From the NCBI GenBank assembly GCA_038246785.1, contig JBBRVP010000028.1:1-45023 (forward strand): a stretch of DNA of 45,023 nucleotides, in the 5' to 3' direction. This DNA comes from JBBRVP01 sp038246785. Its GTDB lineage: Bacteria > Actinomycetota > Actinomycetes > Jiangellales > Jiangellaceae. Below the pieces are notes generated by a model that did no database searches, was not told where the DNA came from, and worked only from the letters and a program-made list of their open reading frames with translations. Shown here one piece after another: positions 9,901 through 17,096 of the stretch. Both the position numbers and the translations under genes were made by a program. Each line of letters opens with the position of its first letter. The first letter of the stretch is position 1.

Positions 9901-10838
9901 CCGACGACGCCCGTCGCGTGTGCCCGAGCCTCGTGGTAGTTGCCGCCGCTCTGCGCGACGAACCGGCCGGGCGCCGCCGACACCAGCTCGTCCAGGGCGA
10001 GCTCGACCAGGGTGGTGCCGTCGTGCGGTCCGCCATGGCGTCCCATGCTGAGGTTGACCACCCACGGGTGCTCTCCGGCGGCCCGGGCGATGAAGTCGAG
10101 CGCCTCCAGCAGCCGCACCGAGTCGCCCAGGTTGGCCAGACCGCCGGTGCCTCGGTCGGCCAGGTGCACGAAAACGAGCTCCGCCTCCGGTGCCACCCCG
10201 GCCGGACCGACCGTGCCGTTGCCGGCGGCGATATCCATCACGTGGGAGCCGTGGGCACCACCGCCGCGGTCGGCGTCGGCCGCGTAGTAGCCGAGCATCT
10301 GGAACGGGTGGTCCGTCCGCAGCGCCTTGTCGATGCGCCGTCTGGTGTGGACCGTGCCGTACCCGTACGGCTGCGGCGCGGGCGGACGGCGCGAACGCTG
10401 GTCCCACAGCGCGATCAGCCGGGTCGAGCCGTCGGCATGCTTGAAGTTCGGGTGGTCGACGTCGAGGCCCCAGTCGACGACGCCGACCATGACGCCTTTC
10501 CCCGTCGCGGGCAGCCCGGGCGGTCGCCGCGGCATCCCGAGCACGACTTGGTTCCCGACCCCCGCCGGGACGTCCTCGACGTGGTCGCCAGCGCCGTCAG
10601 CCTCAGGTGGGGTCACCTCGGGCCCGAGTGGCCGCGCGGCCTTGAGACTCACGACGTCAGGGTGCGCGCGCACCGCCCGTACCAGAGCCAGCGGCAGCCG
10701 GCAGGTCGCGACATGGCCGAAGCGGGCCACGACCCGGACGCCGGGGATCTCCACTCCTGGCCGCCGGAACCGGATGATCGCCTCGACCATCCCGTCCGCC
10801 GGCCCGGTGCGCAGCAGCTCCCGCAGCGCCGGGTCCAT
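6945..10838 (-). CDS. Subtilisin-like protease / VanY-like carboxypeptidase / alpha-beta hydrolase fusion
   Basis: A 1297-residue multi-enzyme protein. Residues ~1-85 resemble a subtilase propeptide-like region, followed by an S8 catalytic domain (~110-580): Asp122 in VVDWGLDVDHPNF, His196 in HGSHVMDIAAG, oxyanion Asn300 in SGGN, Ser519 in GTSMAAPHVAGA; an insert of ~150 residues lies between Asn300 and Ser519. Residues ~855-975 carry the M15/VanY zinc-peptidase pattern: YSNHQGGIAIDF (His912, Asp919) and EEWHWEYR (His969), expected to cleave the D-Ala end of peptidoglycan stem peptides. Residues ~1010-1180 contain VDVLVFAHGLLGG and VVAGHSRA, an alpha/beta-hydrolase-like oxyanion loop and nucleophile elbow. 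The acidic tail is Asp/Glu-rich. No signal peptide is seen. It starts 27 bases after the Ig-like-domain gene and is coupled to the oxidase gene. Confidence 0.85.
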   Translation of the reverse strand: MDPALRELLRTGPADGMVEAIIRFRRPGVEIPGVRVVARFGHVATCRLPLALVRAVRAHPDVVSLKAARPLGPEVTPPEADGAGDHVEDVPAGVGNQVVLGMPRRPPGLPATGKGVMVGVVDWGLDVDHPNFKHADGSTRLIALWDQRSRRPPAPQPYGYGTVHTRRRIDKALRTDHPFQMLGYYAADADRGGGAHGSHVMDIAAGNGTVGPAGVAPEAELVFVHLADRGTGGLANLGDSVRLLEALDFIARAAGEHPWVVNLSMGRHGGPHDGTTLVELALDELVSAAPGRFVAQSGGNYHEARAHATGVVGQGQQHVLRFVTDPADLTPNELEIWYDGADELAVRIDPPGHRGAPAVRLGDTADVIVDGRVVGTIYHRECDPNSCDHHIDAFLSPEAPAGVWRVTLEGRRVRGGRYHAWIERDEACSGCQARFLAEDASPDVTIGTIANGHLPLVAGAYDASSPDRPPGRSSSAGPTRDGRGKPDLAAPGVAVLAARSAPPGSERSPGLLVAKTGTSMAAPHVAGAVALCLELTRHRLGAAQIRRLVLSTTDPPAPDQSAGNRLGRGYLNLPALVAAARRSRPPEAEAPEKAIPAMELDDISPIALRPARAYRELLYRPAGELARWLDDRFTVLARPGQLAGGELDVGDLVLSAVLGRAGARGSCALVAEPGITRRRSSAPGAPAGWYALASAPGSASDARSVRVLDPAGRVPPGQLLLRPRTPEPDLGADLPFAFGEDEPSDPGPWRGNAEQQDFSARVLAEHIARTRKRKGAPQPDLRDDQLADVPGTCVTDRGTTTCVRTAAATAEAAGRLLEAATADLAAAQKAGDADAVHTVRLRATSGSRGSDHQKRLWLGYFATKYYDQTRSARAKIPDGPHSDAAVDYLLRPRGDGGYGIPGRIAAPGYSNHQGGIAIDFWQDRTKGNRIGNDSDDPARCRWRQSWFHGWLRTHAATYGFRPIATEEWHWEYRPGSAATSDLTEHRGGKLWTFASAALPQPVAVFATKAALGRRDVDVLVFAHGLLGGCTRPKSLPAGFVTDPPFRLGRVVDESARPVVLVVPLLDWGNPCGAAVFGRGHERWHPLGKPAVLNAVVGEVLAEVGRVQGAAAPSLRDLVVAGHSRAYDVLEPLAASRGDAAMGQSALARLSQVWAFDTTYGGDVAAWTDWLAQRPSLQVHVYYRPGSKTGPVGDRFYAQRGQRLVVTQVKEVHCAVPPTRLAELLPTPDAAKSGEEEPIDEQFFEQVYDGELAPLDELEADLDPDLSATLGLAEATADYADELGDIDDEMALHAEGGQ

Positions 10839-10865
10839 GGCCCGCCCCGTCCGTCGTCGAGGTCC

Positions 10866-11675
10866 CTACTCGAACTCGGTGTCTGCCGCGTCCGCGACGA
10901 CCTCGAGCCGGAACCGGCGTACGACGTCGCCGGCGGTCGCCGTGATGATGGCGACTCCCGTGGTGGTGCCGGCCTTGACCCGGCCGGTGGTCGCGTTGAT
11001 GTCGGCGACCGCGGGGTTGTCCGAGGCCCATGTCGTGGTGACGGTGGAGGGCCGGCCGCGACCGTCGAGGACGTCGGCGACGAACACGTCATCCGCGCCG
11101 GCAGTCAGCCGCGTCGGGCCGAGGACGTTGACCGTGTGGACCGACGATCCGCGCTTGCGCTGGTCACCGACGAACGCCAGGCCCAGTGCGCCAAGGCCAC
11201 CGTAGACGGCGGGATGGCGGATCAGGCCCTCCACGCCGGGCCGACGGGCACCGGTCGGCAGCAGCAGCAGCGGCGAGGCTTCGATCCCGACCCGGACGAA
11301 CGTGTTGTCGGGCGTGCCGAAGGTGCGCAGCCCCTCGCCGACCAGCAACGTGGCCACGGTCGCGAGATTCGCGCGGTCGAGCTTCTTGTTCTGGCCGGCG
11401 ATCACAGACTGCAGGGTGTCTTGCTGCACCTGCGTCTGCAGGTCCAGCTGCTTCACGGCACTCACGACCGCACGCGGTGGGGCCGTTGCCGGCAGCGTGC
11501 TCACCCGTCGGGTGGCCGCTCGCCGGCGGGCCGCGGCGAGCGCCCGGGCACGCCGGCGCCGGGCCCGCGACGCGGCCGACTCCGAGTCGTCGTAGGCCTC
11601 GCTGTCGTCGTACAGCTCGGCGTCGTCGTACGCGTCTTCGTACTCGCCGAGGTCTTCGAACGATGTGCTGCTCAT
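10866..11675 (-). CDS. Protein with C-terminal bacterial Ig-like (Big) domain
   Basis: A 269-residue protein in three parts. The first ~35 residues are Asp/Glu/Tyr-rich (EDAYDDAELYDDSEAYDDSE). Next comes a strongly basic stretch (RARRRRARALAAARRRAATRR), then a helical, partly hydrophobic middle (LDRANLATVATLLVGEGLRTFG; PAVYGGLGALGLAFVGDQRK). The last ~85 residues (VNVLGPTRLTAGADDVFVADVLD ... TWASDNPAVADINATTGRVKAG) have the Big_2-type Ig-like pattern with the W-S-D-N-P-A-V-A motif. Such domains usually mediate adhesion or act as structural spacers. The ATG overlaps the stop of the preceding gene (ATGA, 11672-11675). No signal peptide. The role in the locus is unknown; a structural or docking part is my guess. 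Confidence 0.7.
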   Translation of the reverse strand: MSSTSFEDLGEYEDAYDDAELYDDSEAYDDSESAASRARRRRARALAAARRRAATRRVSTLPATAPPRAVVSAVKQLDLQTQVQQDTLQSVIAGQNKKLDRANLATVATLLVGEGLRTFGTPDNTFVRVGIEASPLLLLPTGARRPGVEGLIRHPAVYGGLGALGLAFVGDQRKRGSSVHTVNVLGPTRLTAGADDVFVADVLDGRGRPSTVTTTWASDNPAVADINATTGRVKAGTTTGVAIITATAGDVVRRFRLEVVADAADTEFE

Positions 11676-12133
11676 CTGGCTTCTCCTTCACCTGGTTGGT
11701 CATCTGTCGTGGATGTGCCGGCCGCACCGCTCGGTGCGCCGCGGTGGCGCGGGACTGCAGATCCCTCCGGATCGGTATCCGTAGGCGGTGCGTCGGGCGC
11801 GGTGCGCCGGATCGCTGGGGTGACGTACTCGGCGTAGAGCTCGGGATCGGGCGGCACCCAACCGGCCGCTCCCTTGCCGCCGCACACTGCGCAGCCGGCG
11901 TCCTCGCCCCAGCAGTCGCAGGCGCCAAGGGCGGCGGAGAGCAGCACGTTGCGGTCGACGAGCACGTCGTGGGCGGTGGACTCGTAGCCCGGGACGACCT
12001 TGCCGCCTTCTCCGGGCCCAGGGCTCGCGAGCCGTTCGGCGAGCTCACCGAGGATGCGTTCGGCGAAGCCCATCGGGTCCGGAAGCACCTTGCCGAGGAG
12101 GGCTTCGACAGCGGCCAGCTCGGAAGTCGTCAT
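11672..12133 (-). CDS. Hypothetical protein with Cys cluster
   Basis: A 153-residue protein beginning MTTSELAAVEALLGKVLPDP. The first 60 residues look helical. The middle carries CDCWGEDAGCAVCGGKGAAGW, a dense C-x-C...C-x-x-C-G-G-K-G arrangement reminiscent of zinc-binding knuckles such as those of DnaJ-type Cys repeats, but with too few repeats to assign to that family. The last ~50 residues are Pro/Thr/Glu-rich and probably disordered. It overlaps its upstream neighbour (ATGA, 12130-12133) and its downstream neighbour (ATGA, 11672-11675), so its production is tied to both. I do not recognise a characterised family. Confidence 0.65.
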   Translation of the reverse strand: MTTSELAAVEALLGKVLPDPMGFAERILGELAERLASPGPGEGGKVVPGYESTAHDVLVDRNVLLSAALGACDCWGEDAGCAVCGGKGAAGWVPPDPELYAEYVTPAIRRTAPDAPPTDTDPEGSAVPRHRGAPSGAAGTSTTDDQPGEGEAR

Positions 12134-12972
12134 GACGCCAGCTCCTCGTTCTCGACGTCCATGAACGCCGTGTAGAGGCAGCGGCCGCTGCCGGGAAAGG
12201 GCTTGTGGCGCTCGTGGTCGGACTCGTCGAGCTCACCGTCGCCGACGGCTTCGCCGTCGAGGTAGGCGAGCTCGTCGGCGTCCGCCGCTGCCTGTCCGAA
12301 GACGGAGCTGAGCAGGTTCATCACGGACGCGACCGGTACGCCGTCCACCTGCCGGGCACCGTGCTGGCCCATCGACAGCGCCGCCAACGCCTTCTTGATG
12401 TACGGCTGCTCGGTCAGCACCAGAGCCTGCCCCGCTGCCGCGGAACCGCCCGACACCGCCGGGCTGACCGCACCGGCCCCGGGCGCCGCGCCGGGCGCGG
12501 CGAGCAACCCGGCGACGAGCGCCTGCAGCCCGGCCGGTGACACGCCGCTCCGTGCCGGCGTGCCGGCAACCCTGGCGGGCTGGCCGTGCCGGGCCAGAGC
12601 GCCTGCCGCGAGGGTGCCGAGGTTGCTGCCGATCGCGGTACCCGCCGGGCCACCGATCAGCGTGCCCAGAGCGCCGGCACCGACGGGCAGCGCTGTCCCC
12701 GCGATCTGCCCGACGACCGGGTTGGACAGGGCTTGGCCGGCGCCACGCTCGATGGCCCGCAGCGCCTTCGCGAAGCTGAACGACTCCGCGGCACTCATCC
12801 CGTCGAGAACGGACTCGAGGGCGTCGTCGTACGCCTCGTCGTCGGCGCCGGCGTAGTCCTCGTGCAACACCTCGCGCATCACGCGCGCTGCGAAGGGCTC
12901 ACCCCGGTCTTCGGCATCGGCCCAGTCCTCGGCATCGGCCCAGAACTCCAGGTCCTCAAAGCGCTGCCTCAC
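12130..12972 (-). CDS. Gly/Ala-rich hypothetical protein, first gene of the leftward operon
   Basis: A 280-residue protein. Four in-frame GTG codons compete (12999, 12987, 12981, 12972); the last is chosen because GGAGG (12985-12981) lies 8 bases before it. The N-terminal 60 residues are acidic (FWADAEDWADAEDRGEP). Residues ~70-150 contain a Gly/Ala-rich stretch (ALPVGAGALGTLIGGPAGTA, then AIGSNLGTLAAGALARHG), like the glycine-zipper segments of membrane-inserting or self-packing proteins. The C-terminal part (YIKKALAALSMGQHGARQ, VDGVPVASVMNLLSSVFG) resembles a conserved but uncharacterised pattern I have seen in large Gly-rich hypotheticals. No signal peptide and no single clear transmembrane helix. 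It leads the operon downstream of the triple repeat at 13025-13051. Confidence 0.65.
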   Translation of the reverse strand: MRQRFEDLEFWADAEDWADAEDRGEPFAARVMREVLHEDYAGADDEAYDDALESVLDGMSAAESFSFAKALRAIERGAGQALSNPVVGQIAGTALPVGAGALGTLIGGPAGTAIGSNLGTLAAGALARHGQPARVAGTPARSGVSPAGLQALVAGLLAAPGAAPGAGAVSPAVSGGSAAAGQALVLTEQPYIKKALAALSMGQHGARQVDGVPVASVMNLLSSVFGQAAADADELAYLDGEAVGDGELDESDHERHKPFPGSGRCLYTAFMDVENEELAS

Positions 12973-13024
12973 GTCGTCCACCTCCACGTGCCACCCCACC
13001 CGGGCACTCGCACGCCCCTATGGC

Positions 13025-13051
13025 GTTCCACGCCCGTTCCAGGCTGTTCCA
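13025..13051 (-). promoter_or_regulatory. Three tandem TGGAAC repeats upstream of the leftward operon
   Basis: On the minus strand TGGAAC occurs three times (13051-13046, 13041-13036, 13030-13025) with 10- and 11-base periods, i.e. one per helical turn, 53 bases before the chosen start of the leftward operon. GGAAC is also the -35 core of many actinobacterial ECF sigma-factor promoters; a matching -10 is not clear. Either an activator/repressor operator with helically phased half-sites or a nested ECF promoter would fit. This is inference from position and spacing. Confidence 0.4.
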
Positions 13052-13098
13052 TCGCCGGGACCAGTGGGTTGGCCGACCGGGGCCGCCGCGGACTTGCC

Positions 13099-13497
13099 CT
13101 ACGGCGTGGCGATGCCGCAGCGCAGATGGGGGGCTCGGCGCAGTCGTCGGTCGAGGGTGACGAGCGTGGCTCCGATGAGCTCGGCCAGCGCGACGAAGCT
13201 CGCGTCGTAGCTCGACAGGTTCCGGCGGAGGTCCCACGACCTGCCGGCGAGGATCTCGTAGGGCCACTGTTCGATCGCCAACCCCAGCAAGTCCATGTGC
13301 GCCTGTGCGGCCTGATCGCTGCTGATGACTCGGGCGAGCTCGTGGCGCCGGATGATGTTGGCCGACTCGAACGCGACGATGCTCGGAGCTGCGAGCTGGG
13401 CGCCGGTCAGCGCAGCGGTGGCCCAACGTCCATCGGGGCCAGCATCAAGGAGCAGCGCGACAACCGCAGAGGAGTCGCAGACGACGCGCGTGCTCAC
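13099..13497 (-). CDS. vapC: PIN-domain toxin, VapC type
   Basis: A 132-residue PIN-domain ribonuclease, normal length for VapC. All four acidic metal-binding positions are visible: Asp8 in VVCDSSAVVALLL, Glu44 in FESANIIRRHEL, Asp98 in SSYDASFVALAE and Asp116 in TLVTLDRRL, so the active site looks intact. The S-Y-D-A-S-F-V-A-L-A pattern is typical of actinobacterial VapC. Family members cut tRNA or rRNA unless bound by an antitoxin. Its GTG start overlaps the stop of the antitoxin-like ORF by four bases (GTGA). It lies between the SDR gene and the leftward operon, on the same strand, with a 126-base gap before the next gene. Confidence 0.88.
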   Translation of the reverse strand: MSTRVVCDSSAVVALLLDAGPDGRWATAALTGAQLAAPSIVAFESANIIRRHELARVISSDQAAQAHMDLLGLAIEQWPYEILAGRSWDLRRNLSSYDASFVALAELIGATLVTLDRRLRRAPHLRCGIATP

Positions 13498-13652
13498 CGC
13501 CGATCGATGTCTCGCGCGTCGAGGATCGACCCGGCGTCGACTCGCACGCCGGTCGCGGCGACGCGGGCGCGCGCTCGAGCGATGACGTCGTCAACCGGCG
13601 GTCGGGCCGCTGTGTCGACGAGCATGCCGCGCAGGTACTCCTGCAGGGACAT
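13494..13652 (-). CDS. vapB: Antitoxin C-terminal part (VapB-like), N-terminus missing
   Basis: A 52-residue ORF beginning MSLQEYLRGMLVDTA and ending SILDARDIDRR, immediately before vapC and overlapping it by four bases. The S-L-Q-E-Y-L motif normally sits ~25-35 residues inside ribbon-helix-helix VapB antitoxins, after the DNA-binding strand and first helix. Here that N-terminal part is absent: reading back in frame reaches the stop codon of the SDR gene only eight codons upstream of the ATG (13679-13677), and no good ribosome-binding site is seen. The toxin-neutralising C-terminus is retained. I infer a deletion that fused the SDR gene end to a beheaded antitoxin; an independently evolved short antitoxin is the alternative. 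Confidence 0.6.
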   Translation of the reverse strand: MSLQEYLRGMLVDTAARPPVDDVIARARARVAATGVRVDAGSILDARDIDRR

Positions 13653-13676
13653 TGGGTCGCCGGGCCGTTCGGTCCT

Positions 13677-14594
13677 TCACATCCGAAGCGCGATGCCGGT
13701 CTCGCGCTCGGACACTCGCCACAGCGTGGCGATCGCCGCGTCCGCGCCGGGCCGCAGGAACGGGCGACGGACGGGGGCGCCGACATTGACGAAGCGCGGC
13801 GCGAAGAAGTCGCCACCTCGCGCACCCGGGTCGGTAGCGGCGCGGATCTGGGGCAGTGCACCCCGCGCGGGGGACATGCCGGTGCGCGACGCCAAGGCGT
13901 CGAAGAACGTCCCGACCCGCCCGCCGCCGCCGGCCGCGACGGTGGTCGACTGCAGGTCCGTGTTGGACAGACCGGGGTGCGCGAGCAGGCTCGCCGCCGA
14001 CACCCCGGCCCGCTCGAACTCATGCTGCAGGCCGAGCGCGAAGTGGTAGTTCGCCAGCTTCGACTGCGCGTAGGCCCGCCACGGTTGGTAGCGGCCGTGC
14101 AGGTGAGGGTTGTCCGGGTCCAGGGGCCTCCCCGTGTGATGCGCCGTGGACGTCACCGACACCACCCGCGCCTGCGGCGCGGCCAGCAGCGCCGGCATCA
14201 GCAGCGCGGTCAGCGCCCAGTGCCCGAGGTGGTTCACCCCGAGCTGCACCTCGAAGCCATCCGCGGTCTGCCGCTGCGGCATCGCCATCACGCCGGCGTT
14301 GTTCACCAGGATGTCGATGTGCGCGTGCCGGGTCATGATCTGCGCGGCTGCCGCTCGCACCGACTCGAGTGACTCCAGGTCCAGCGGGACGATCTCCACC
14401 GACGCGTCCGGCTCCTCCGCGCGGATCTTCGCGGCCGCGTCGGCAGCCTTCTCCCGGTTTCGGGCAGCCATCACCACCTCCGCGCCCCTGGCTGCGAACA
14501 CCCGGGCCGTCTCCAGCCCCAGGCCGCCGTTCGCGCCTGTCACCACGGCTGTCTTGCCGGACAGATCGGGGACGGAAGCCTCCGTGTACCCCAT
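13677..14594 (-). CDS. Short-chain dehydrogenase/reductase
   Basis: A 305-residue classical-type SDR of the retinol-dehydrogenase/protochlorophyllide-reductase-like branch. Visible motifs: the cofactor loop TGANGGLG (19-26) with an Arg-containing second turn (AARNREKA) favouring NADP(H), NNAGVM (98-103), the serine in VSVTSTAH (146-150), and the catalytic pair YAQSK (Tyr175, Lys179). The substrate cannot be deduced. The ATG at 14594 follows GGGAGG with an 8-base spacing. It is divergent from the large rightward operon and sits directly upstream of the truncated antitoxin, with which it shares the reading frame. Whether it belongs functionally to the neighbouring hydrolase locus is open. Confidence 0.85.
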   Translation of the reverse strand: MGYTEASVPDLSGKTAVVTGANGGLGLETARVFAARGAEVVMAARNREKAADAAAKIRAEEPDASVEIVPLDLESLESVRAAAAQIMTRHAHIDILVNNAGVMAMPQRQTADGFEVQLGVNHLGHWALTALLMPALLAAPQARVVSVTSTAHHTGRPLDPDNPHLHGRYQPWRAYAQSKLANYHFALGLQHEFERAGVSAASLLAHPGLSNTDLQSTTVAAGGGGRVGTFFDALASRTGMSPARGALPQIRAATDPGARGGDFFAPRFVNVGAPVRRPFLRPGADAAIATLWRVSERETGIALRM

Positions 14595-14857
14595 GAGGTG
14601 TGCCTCCCAGCTGACGACCAGGACTGCAGGATCTCCTCCCCAGCCCGCGAGGTCACGTGTCTGCCCAGCCGGCGCAGTCGCCCCCGGGTCCCGGTCCGTT
14701 GAGCGCTCGTAGCCGCCATGAGATCACCCCTGGTCACGCGAGGTGGATCGGAGCACGATCGCTGTCAACCTCCGGGAGGCGAGCAGACGTCGTCTCCATC
14801 TCGCGACGTGAAGCGAGGCGCCGTGCGCGATCAGCCCGCACCCTGCGGGTCGGACCG
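14595..14857. promoter_or_regulatory. Divergent intergenic region between SDR gene and rightward operon
   Basis: 263 bases that must hold the promoters of the leftward SDR gene and the 17-kb rightward operon. I see no clear -35/-10 pair and no copy of the TGGAAC triple found upstream of the leftward operon. An in-frame GTG at 14657 could extend the first rightward gene by 67 Arg/Ser-rich residues, but that stretch looks non-coding. Confidence 0.4.
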
Positions 14858-17089
14858 ATGCTGAGCCCGGCTGAGCGGAACGTCGCGCTCTGGCCACCAG
14901 GGCTGGAGACCGTCGGGGTGCTTCACCTGACCGGCTCGGAGGTGTCGAGCCCCGCCCTCGGCGGGCAAGCGAAGACCCGGGCATACGCCCTGGTCGGCTC
15001 CCAGGCGACGCTCGCCGGGCTCGCCGAGCGCTTCAGCGAGCTGGTGCTCCAGCCGCTGGTGGCGCCGCTGCCGGACAGCGATCCGGGCAAGCGGCTGCCC
15101 GACGTGCCGAGCACCGCCCTCGCGCTCGAGAGAATGGCGATGACGACAGTCAGCGGGACGGAGCGGTTTGTCGCCGACTGGCGGACCGGCACGCTGTTCC
15201 CGCTTCCGATGGAGCTCGGTGCCGCCGGGTGGGTCGTTTACCTCAGCGAGCTGCAGGCCAACGCGGTCGGGCCCCCCAACCTGCTGGCGCCGGACCCCTC
15301 CACCGTCCCGGCCGACGACCTCGTCGGCCCGACCGCGATCGCACCCACGGTGGTGGACAAAAAGAAGGGCACGCGGAAGGCGATTCCCGAGGAGCCGTCG
15401 GTCCTTTCCGACGCCGTCGCCGAGCTGGTGGCTGCGCGCACTGTCGGACAGGTCGCCATCGCCCTCGCCCACGACCTGCTCGACAACCCGAGCGCGACCT
15501 GCCTGCGCGTGGTGGAGGCGCTGCTGCAGATCGAGGAGCGGACCTTCGCCGACGGGGGGTCCTTCGCCTCCGCCCTCGCCGCGCAGTTGCTTCCGCCGCA
15601 GCTGGAGGTGCTCGCGTGGACGACGGCTGGCACGGTCGTCCTGCGGCGGCTGTGGTCGCGGCTTCCCCCGGCGGACCCGATGTACGAGCCGGTCTCCCAG
15701 GCCCTGCAGCTCGTCGTCCAGTCGCCGGCGGCGCAGGGCAGCCCCCGCCGGTACTTCGCGCCGCAGCAGCGCAGCCCCGGCGCCGGCTTCCGTGAGCCGC
15801 CACTGACCGCCGAGCAGGCCGACCACGGGAGCGGGACTCAGCGCGAGGTCGCGGGGATCGCGCTCGGCCGGCGCACGACGTACGGCTGGGACTCGTACGA
15901 CTCGTGGTCGGGTCCGAGCGCGGCCGGCGTCGTCGGGCTCGCCCGCTTCGACCGCGCGCACGGCGACGAGGTGCCGTGGCCGTCGTGGGCCAGCGCCAAG
16001 CAGACCGCCGTCCGGCGGCATGTGGTCGTCGCGATCGGGCCGAACGAGGGCCAGGTCGACGCCGTCCGCCTCGCCGACTCCGCGCTGCTGTCCCTGGGCC
16101 TGCAGCAGTGGTCCTTCCACACCAACGAGGAGTGCACCGTCCTGCTGGAGCAGCTGGGTCAACGCTCGCCCGACCACTTCGACGTGTTCTTCGGCGTCTA
16201 CGACCTCGGGCTCGCCCTGTGCACCGCGGACGGCAAGGTGGACGCCGCGCTCGACGTCATCCCCTCCGGCCCCGACCGCACCGCCTCCTTCGCGGAGGTC
16301 CAGGCGGCCAACCCGCACGCCTTCACCGGCGTCGCCCGAAACCAGGACCGCGACTACTACCCCACGTTTGTCACGGTGCTCGAGACCCGTCCGGACAGCG
16401 ACCCGCTGGTGCTGGACACCGCATCGAAGTCGGGGTCCGCGGACACCCCCCGGTTCGAGTTCTTCGGGTGGGACTTCCTCAAGGACAAGAAGGGTCGCCC
16501 GACCAACGCCAAGGCGGCTTCGCCCGCGTGGGCGGCGCGCTGCACGGTGGCCCTGCAGTCCTGCCTGCCGCTGCAGGAGTGCGAGCTGGGCGTCGGGGTC
16601 TTCCGCTTCACCCGCATCCTCGACGACGCGGCGGTGTGGGGTCGCGACTGGAGCGTGCGGCTGAGCGGCAGCGATCCGGTGGGCGGCCTGGCCGGCGCCC
16701 CGCGAGCCGCACCGACGGGCCTGCGCGTGGGCGAGGCCTGCCCGGCCGATCACACGGTGCCGGAGCTGTTCGGGTCGCAGTTCGCGGCGGCGCTGCTCCT
16801 CGACGCGCACATCAACGTGCCCGCGGTGCAGAAGGCCGCCATCATGCGCAGCTGGCAGCGCGCGGTCGACGCCTGCACCGCGGACGGGACGCCGATCCAC
16901 GTCGGGGACACCGAGGTGCTCAGCGAGGACTTCCTGCAGCGCTTCGCCGTCAGCTACTCGGCTCTGCGCGGCTACAAGGAGACCGGCGGCGGCAAGTTCT
17001 CGACGATGCCCGACCGCAGCTTCCGGATCGCCTTCGAGCACGACTTCGCGCTGTCACCGATCGGCGGCACCTTCGCGGGCTGGGAGTGA
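14858..17089 (+). CDS. Large protein with lysozyme-like motif, first gene of the rightward operon
   Basis: A 743-residue protein from the ATG at 14858 (MLSPAERNVALWPPG); in-frame starts up to 14657 are possible but add low-complexity residues. The centre holds AIGPNEGQVDAVRLADSALL followed by SLGLQQWSFH: Glu397-Gly398, Asp401, Asp407, Ser412, Gly414 and Gln417-Trp418. This E-G-x-x-D-[AS]-V...[LF]-S-x-G-x-x-Q-[WF] spacing resembles predicted lysozyme-like peptidoglycan-cleaving domains, with Glu397 as the candidate acid. The assignment is a motif resemblance only. The rest (helical residues ~180-300; C-terminal FRIAFEHDFALSPIGGTFAG) is unfamiliar. There is no signal peptide. It is separated by 7 bases from the giant gene that follows. 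Confidence 0.7.
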   Translation: MLSPAERNVALWPPGLETVGVLHLTGSEVSSPALGGQAKTRAYALVGSQATLAGLAERFSELVLQPLVAPLPDSDPGKRLPDVPSTALALERMAMTTVSGTERFVADWRTGTLFPLPMELGAAGWVVYLSELQANAVGPPNLLAPDPSTVPADDLVGPTAIAPTVVDKKKGTRKAIPEEPSVLSDAVAELVAARTVGQVAIALAHDLLDNPSATCLRVVEALLQIEERTFADGGSFASALAAQLLPPQLEVLAWTTAGTVVLRRLWSRLPPADPMYEPVSQALQLVVQSPAAQGSPRRYFAPQQRSPGAGFREPPLTAEQADHGSGTQREVAGIALGRRTTYGWDSYDSWSGPSAAGVVGLARFDRAHGDEVPWPSWASAKQTAVRRHVVVAIGPNEGQVDAVRLADSALLSLGLQQWSFHTNEECTVLLEQLGQRSPDHFDVFFGVYDLGLALCTADGKVDAALDVIPSGPDRTASFAEVQAANPHAFTGVARNQDRDYYPTFVTVLETRPDSDPLVLDTASKSGSADTPRFEFFGWDFLKDKKGRPTNAKAASPAWAARCTVALQSCLPLQECELGVGVFRFTRILDDAAVWGRDWSVRLSGSDPVGGLAGAPRAAPTGLRVGEACPADHTVPELFGSQFAAALLLDAHINVPAVQKAAIMRSWQRAVDACTADGTPIHVGDTEVLSEDFLQRFAVSYSALRGYKETGGGKFSTMPDRSFRIAFEHDFALSPIGGTFAGWE

Positions 17090-17096
17090 CGGCCCG

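Noticed and set aside
14657..14857. Upstream extension of the lysozyme-like gene as an N-terminal signal
   Set aside because: The extension is Ser/Arg/Gly-rich with no hydrophobic core, and GTG 14657 has only a weak ribosome-binding site.
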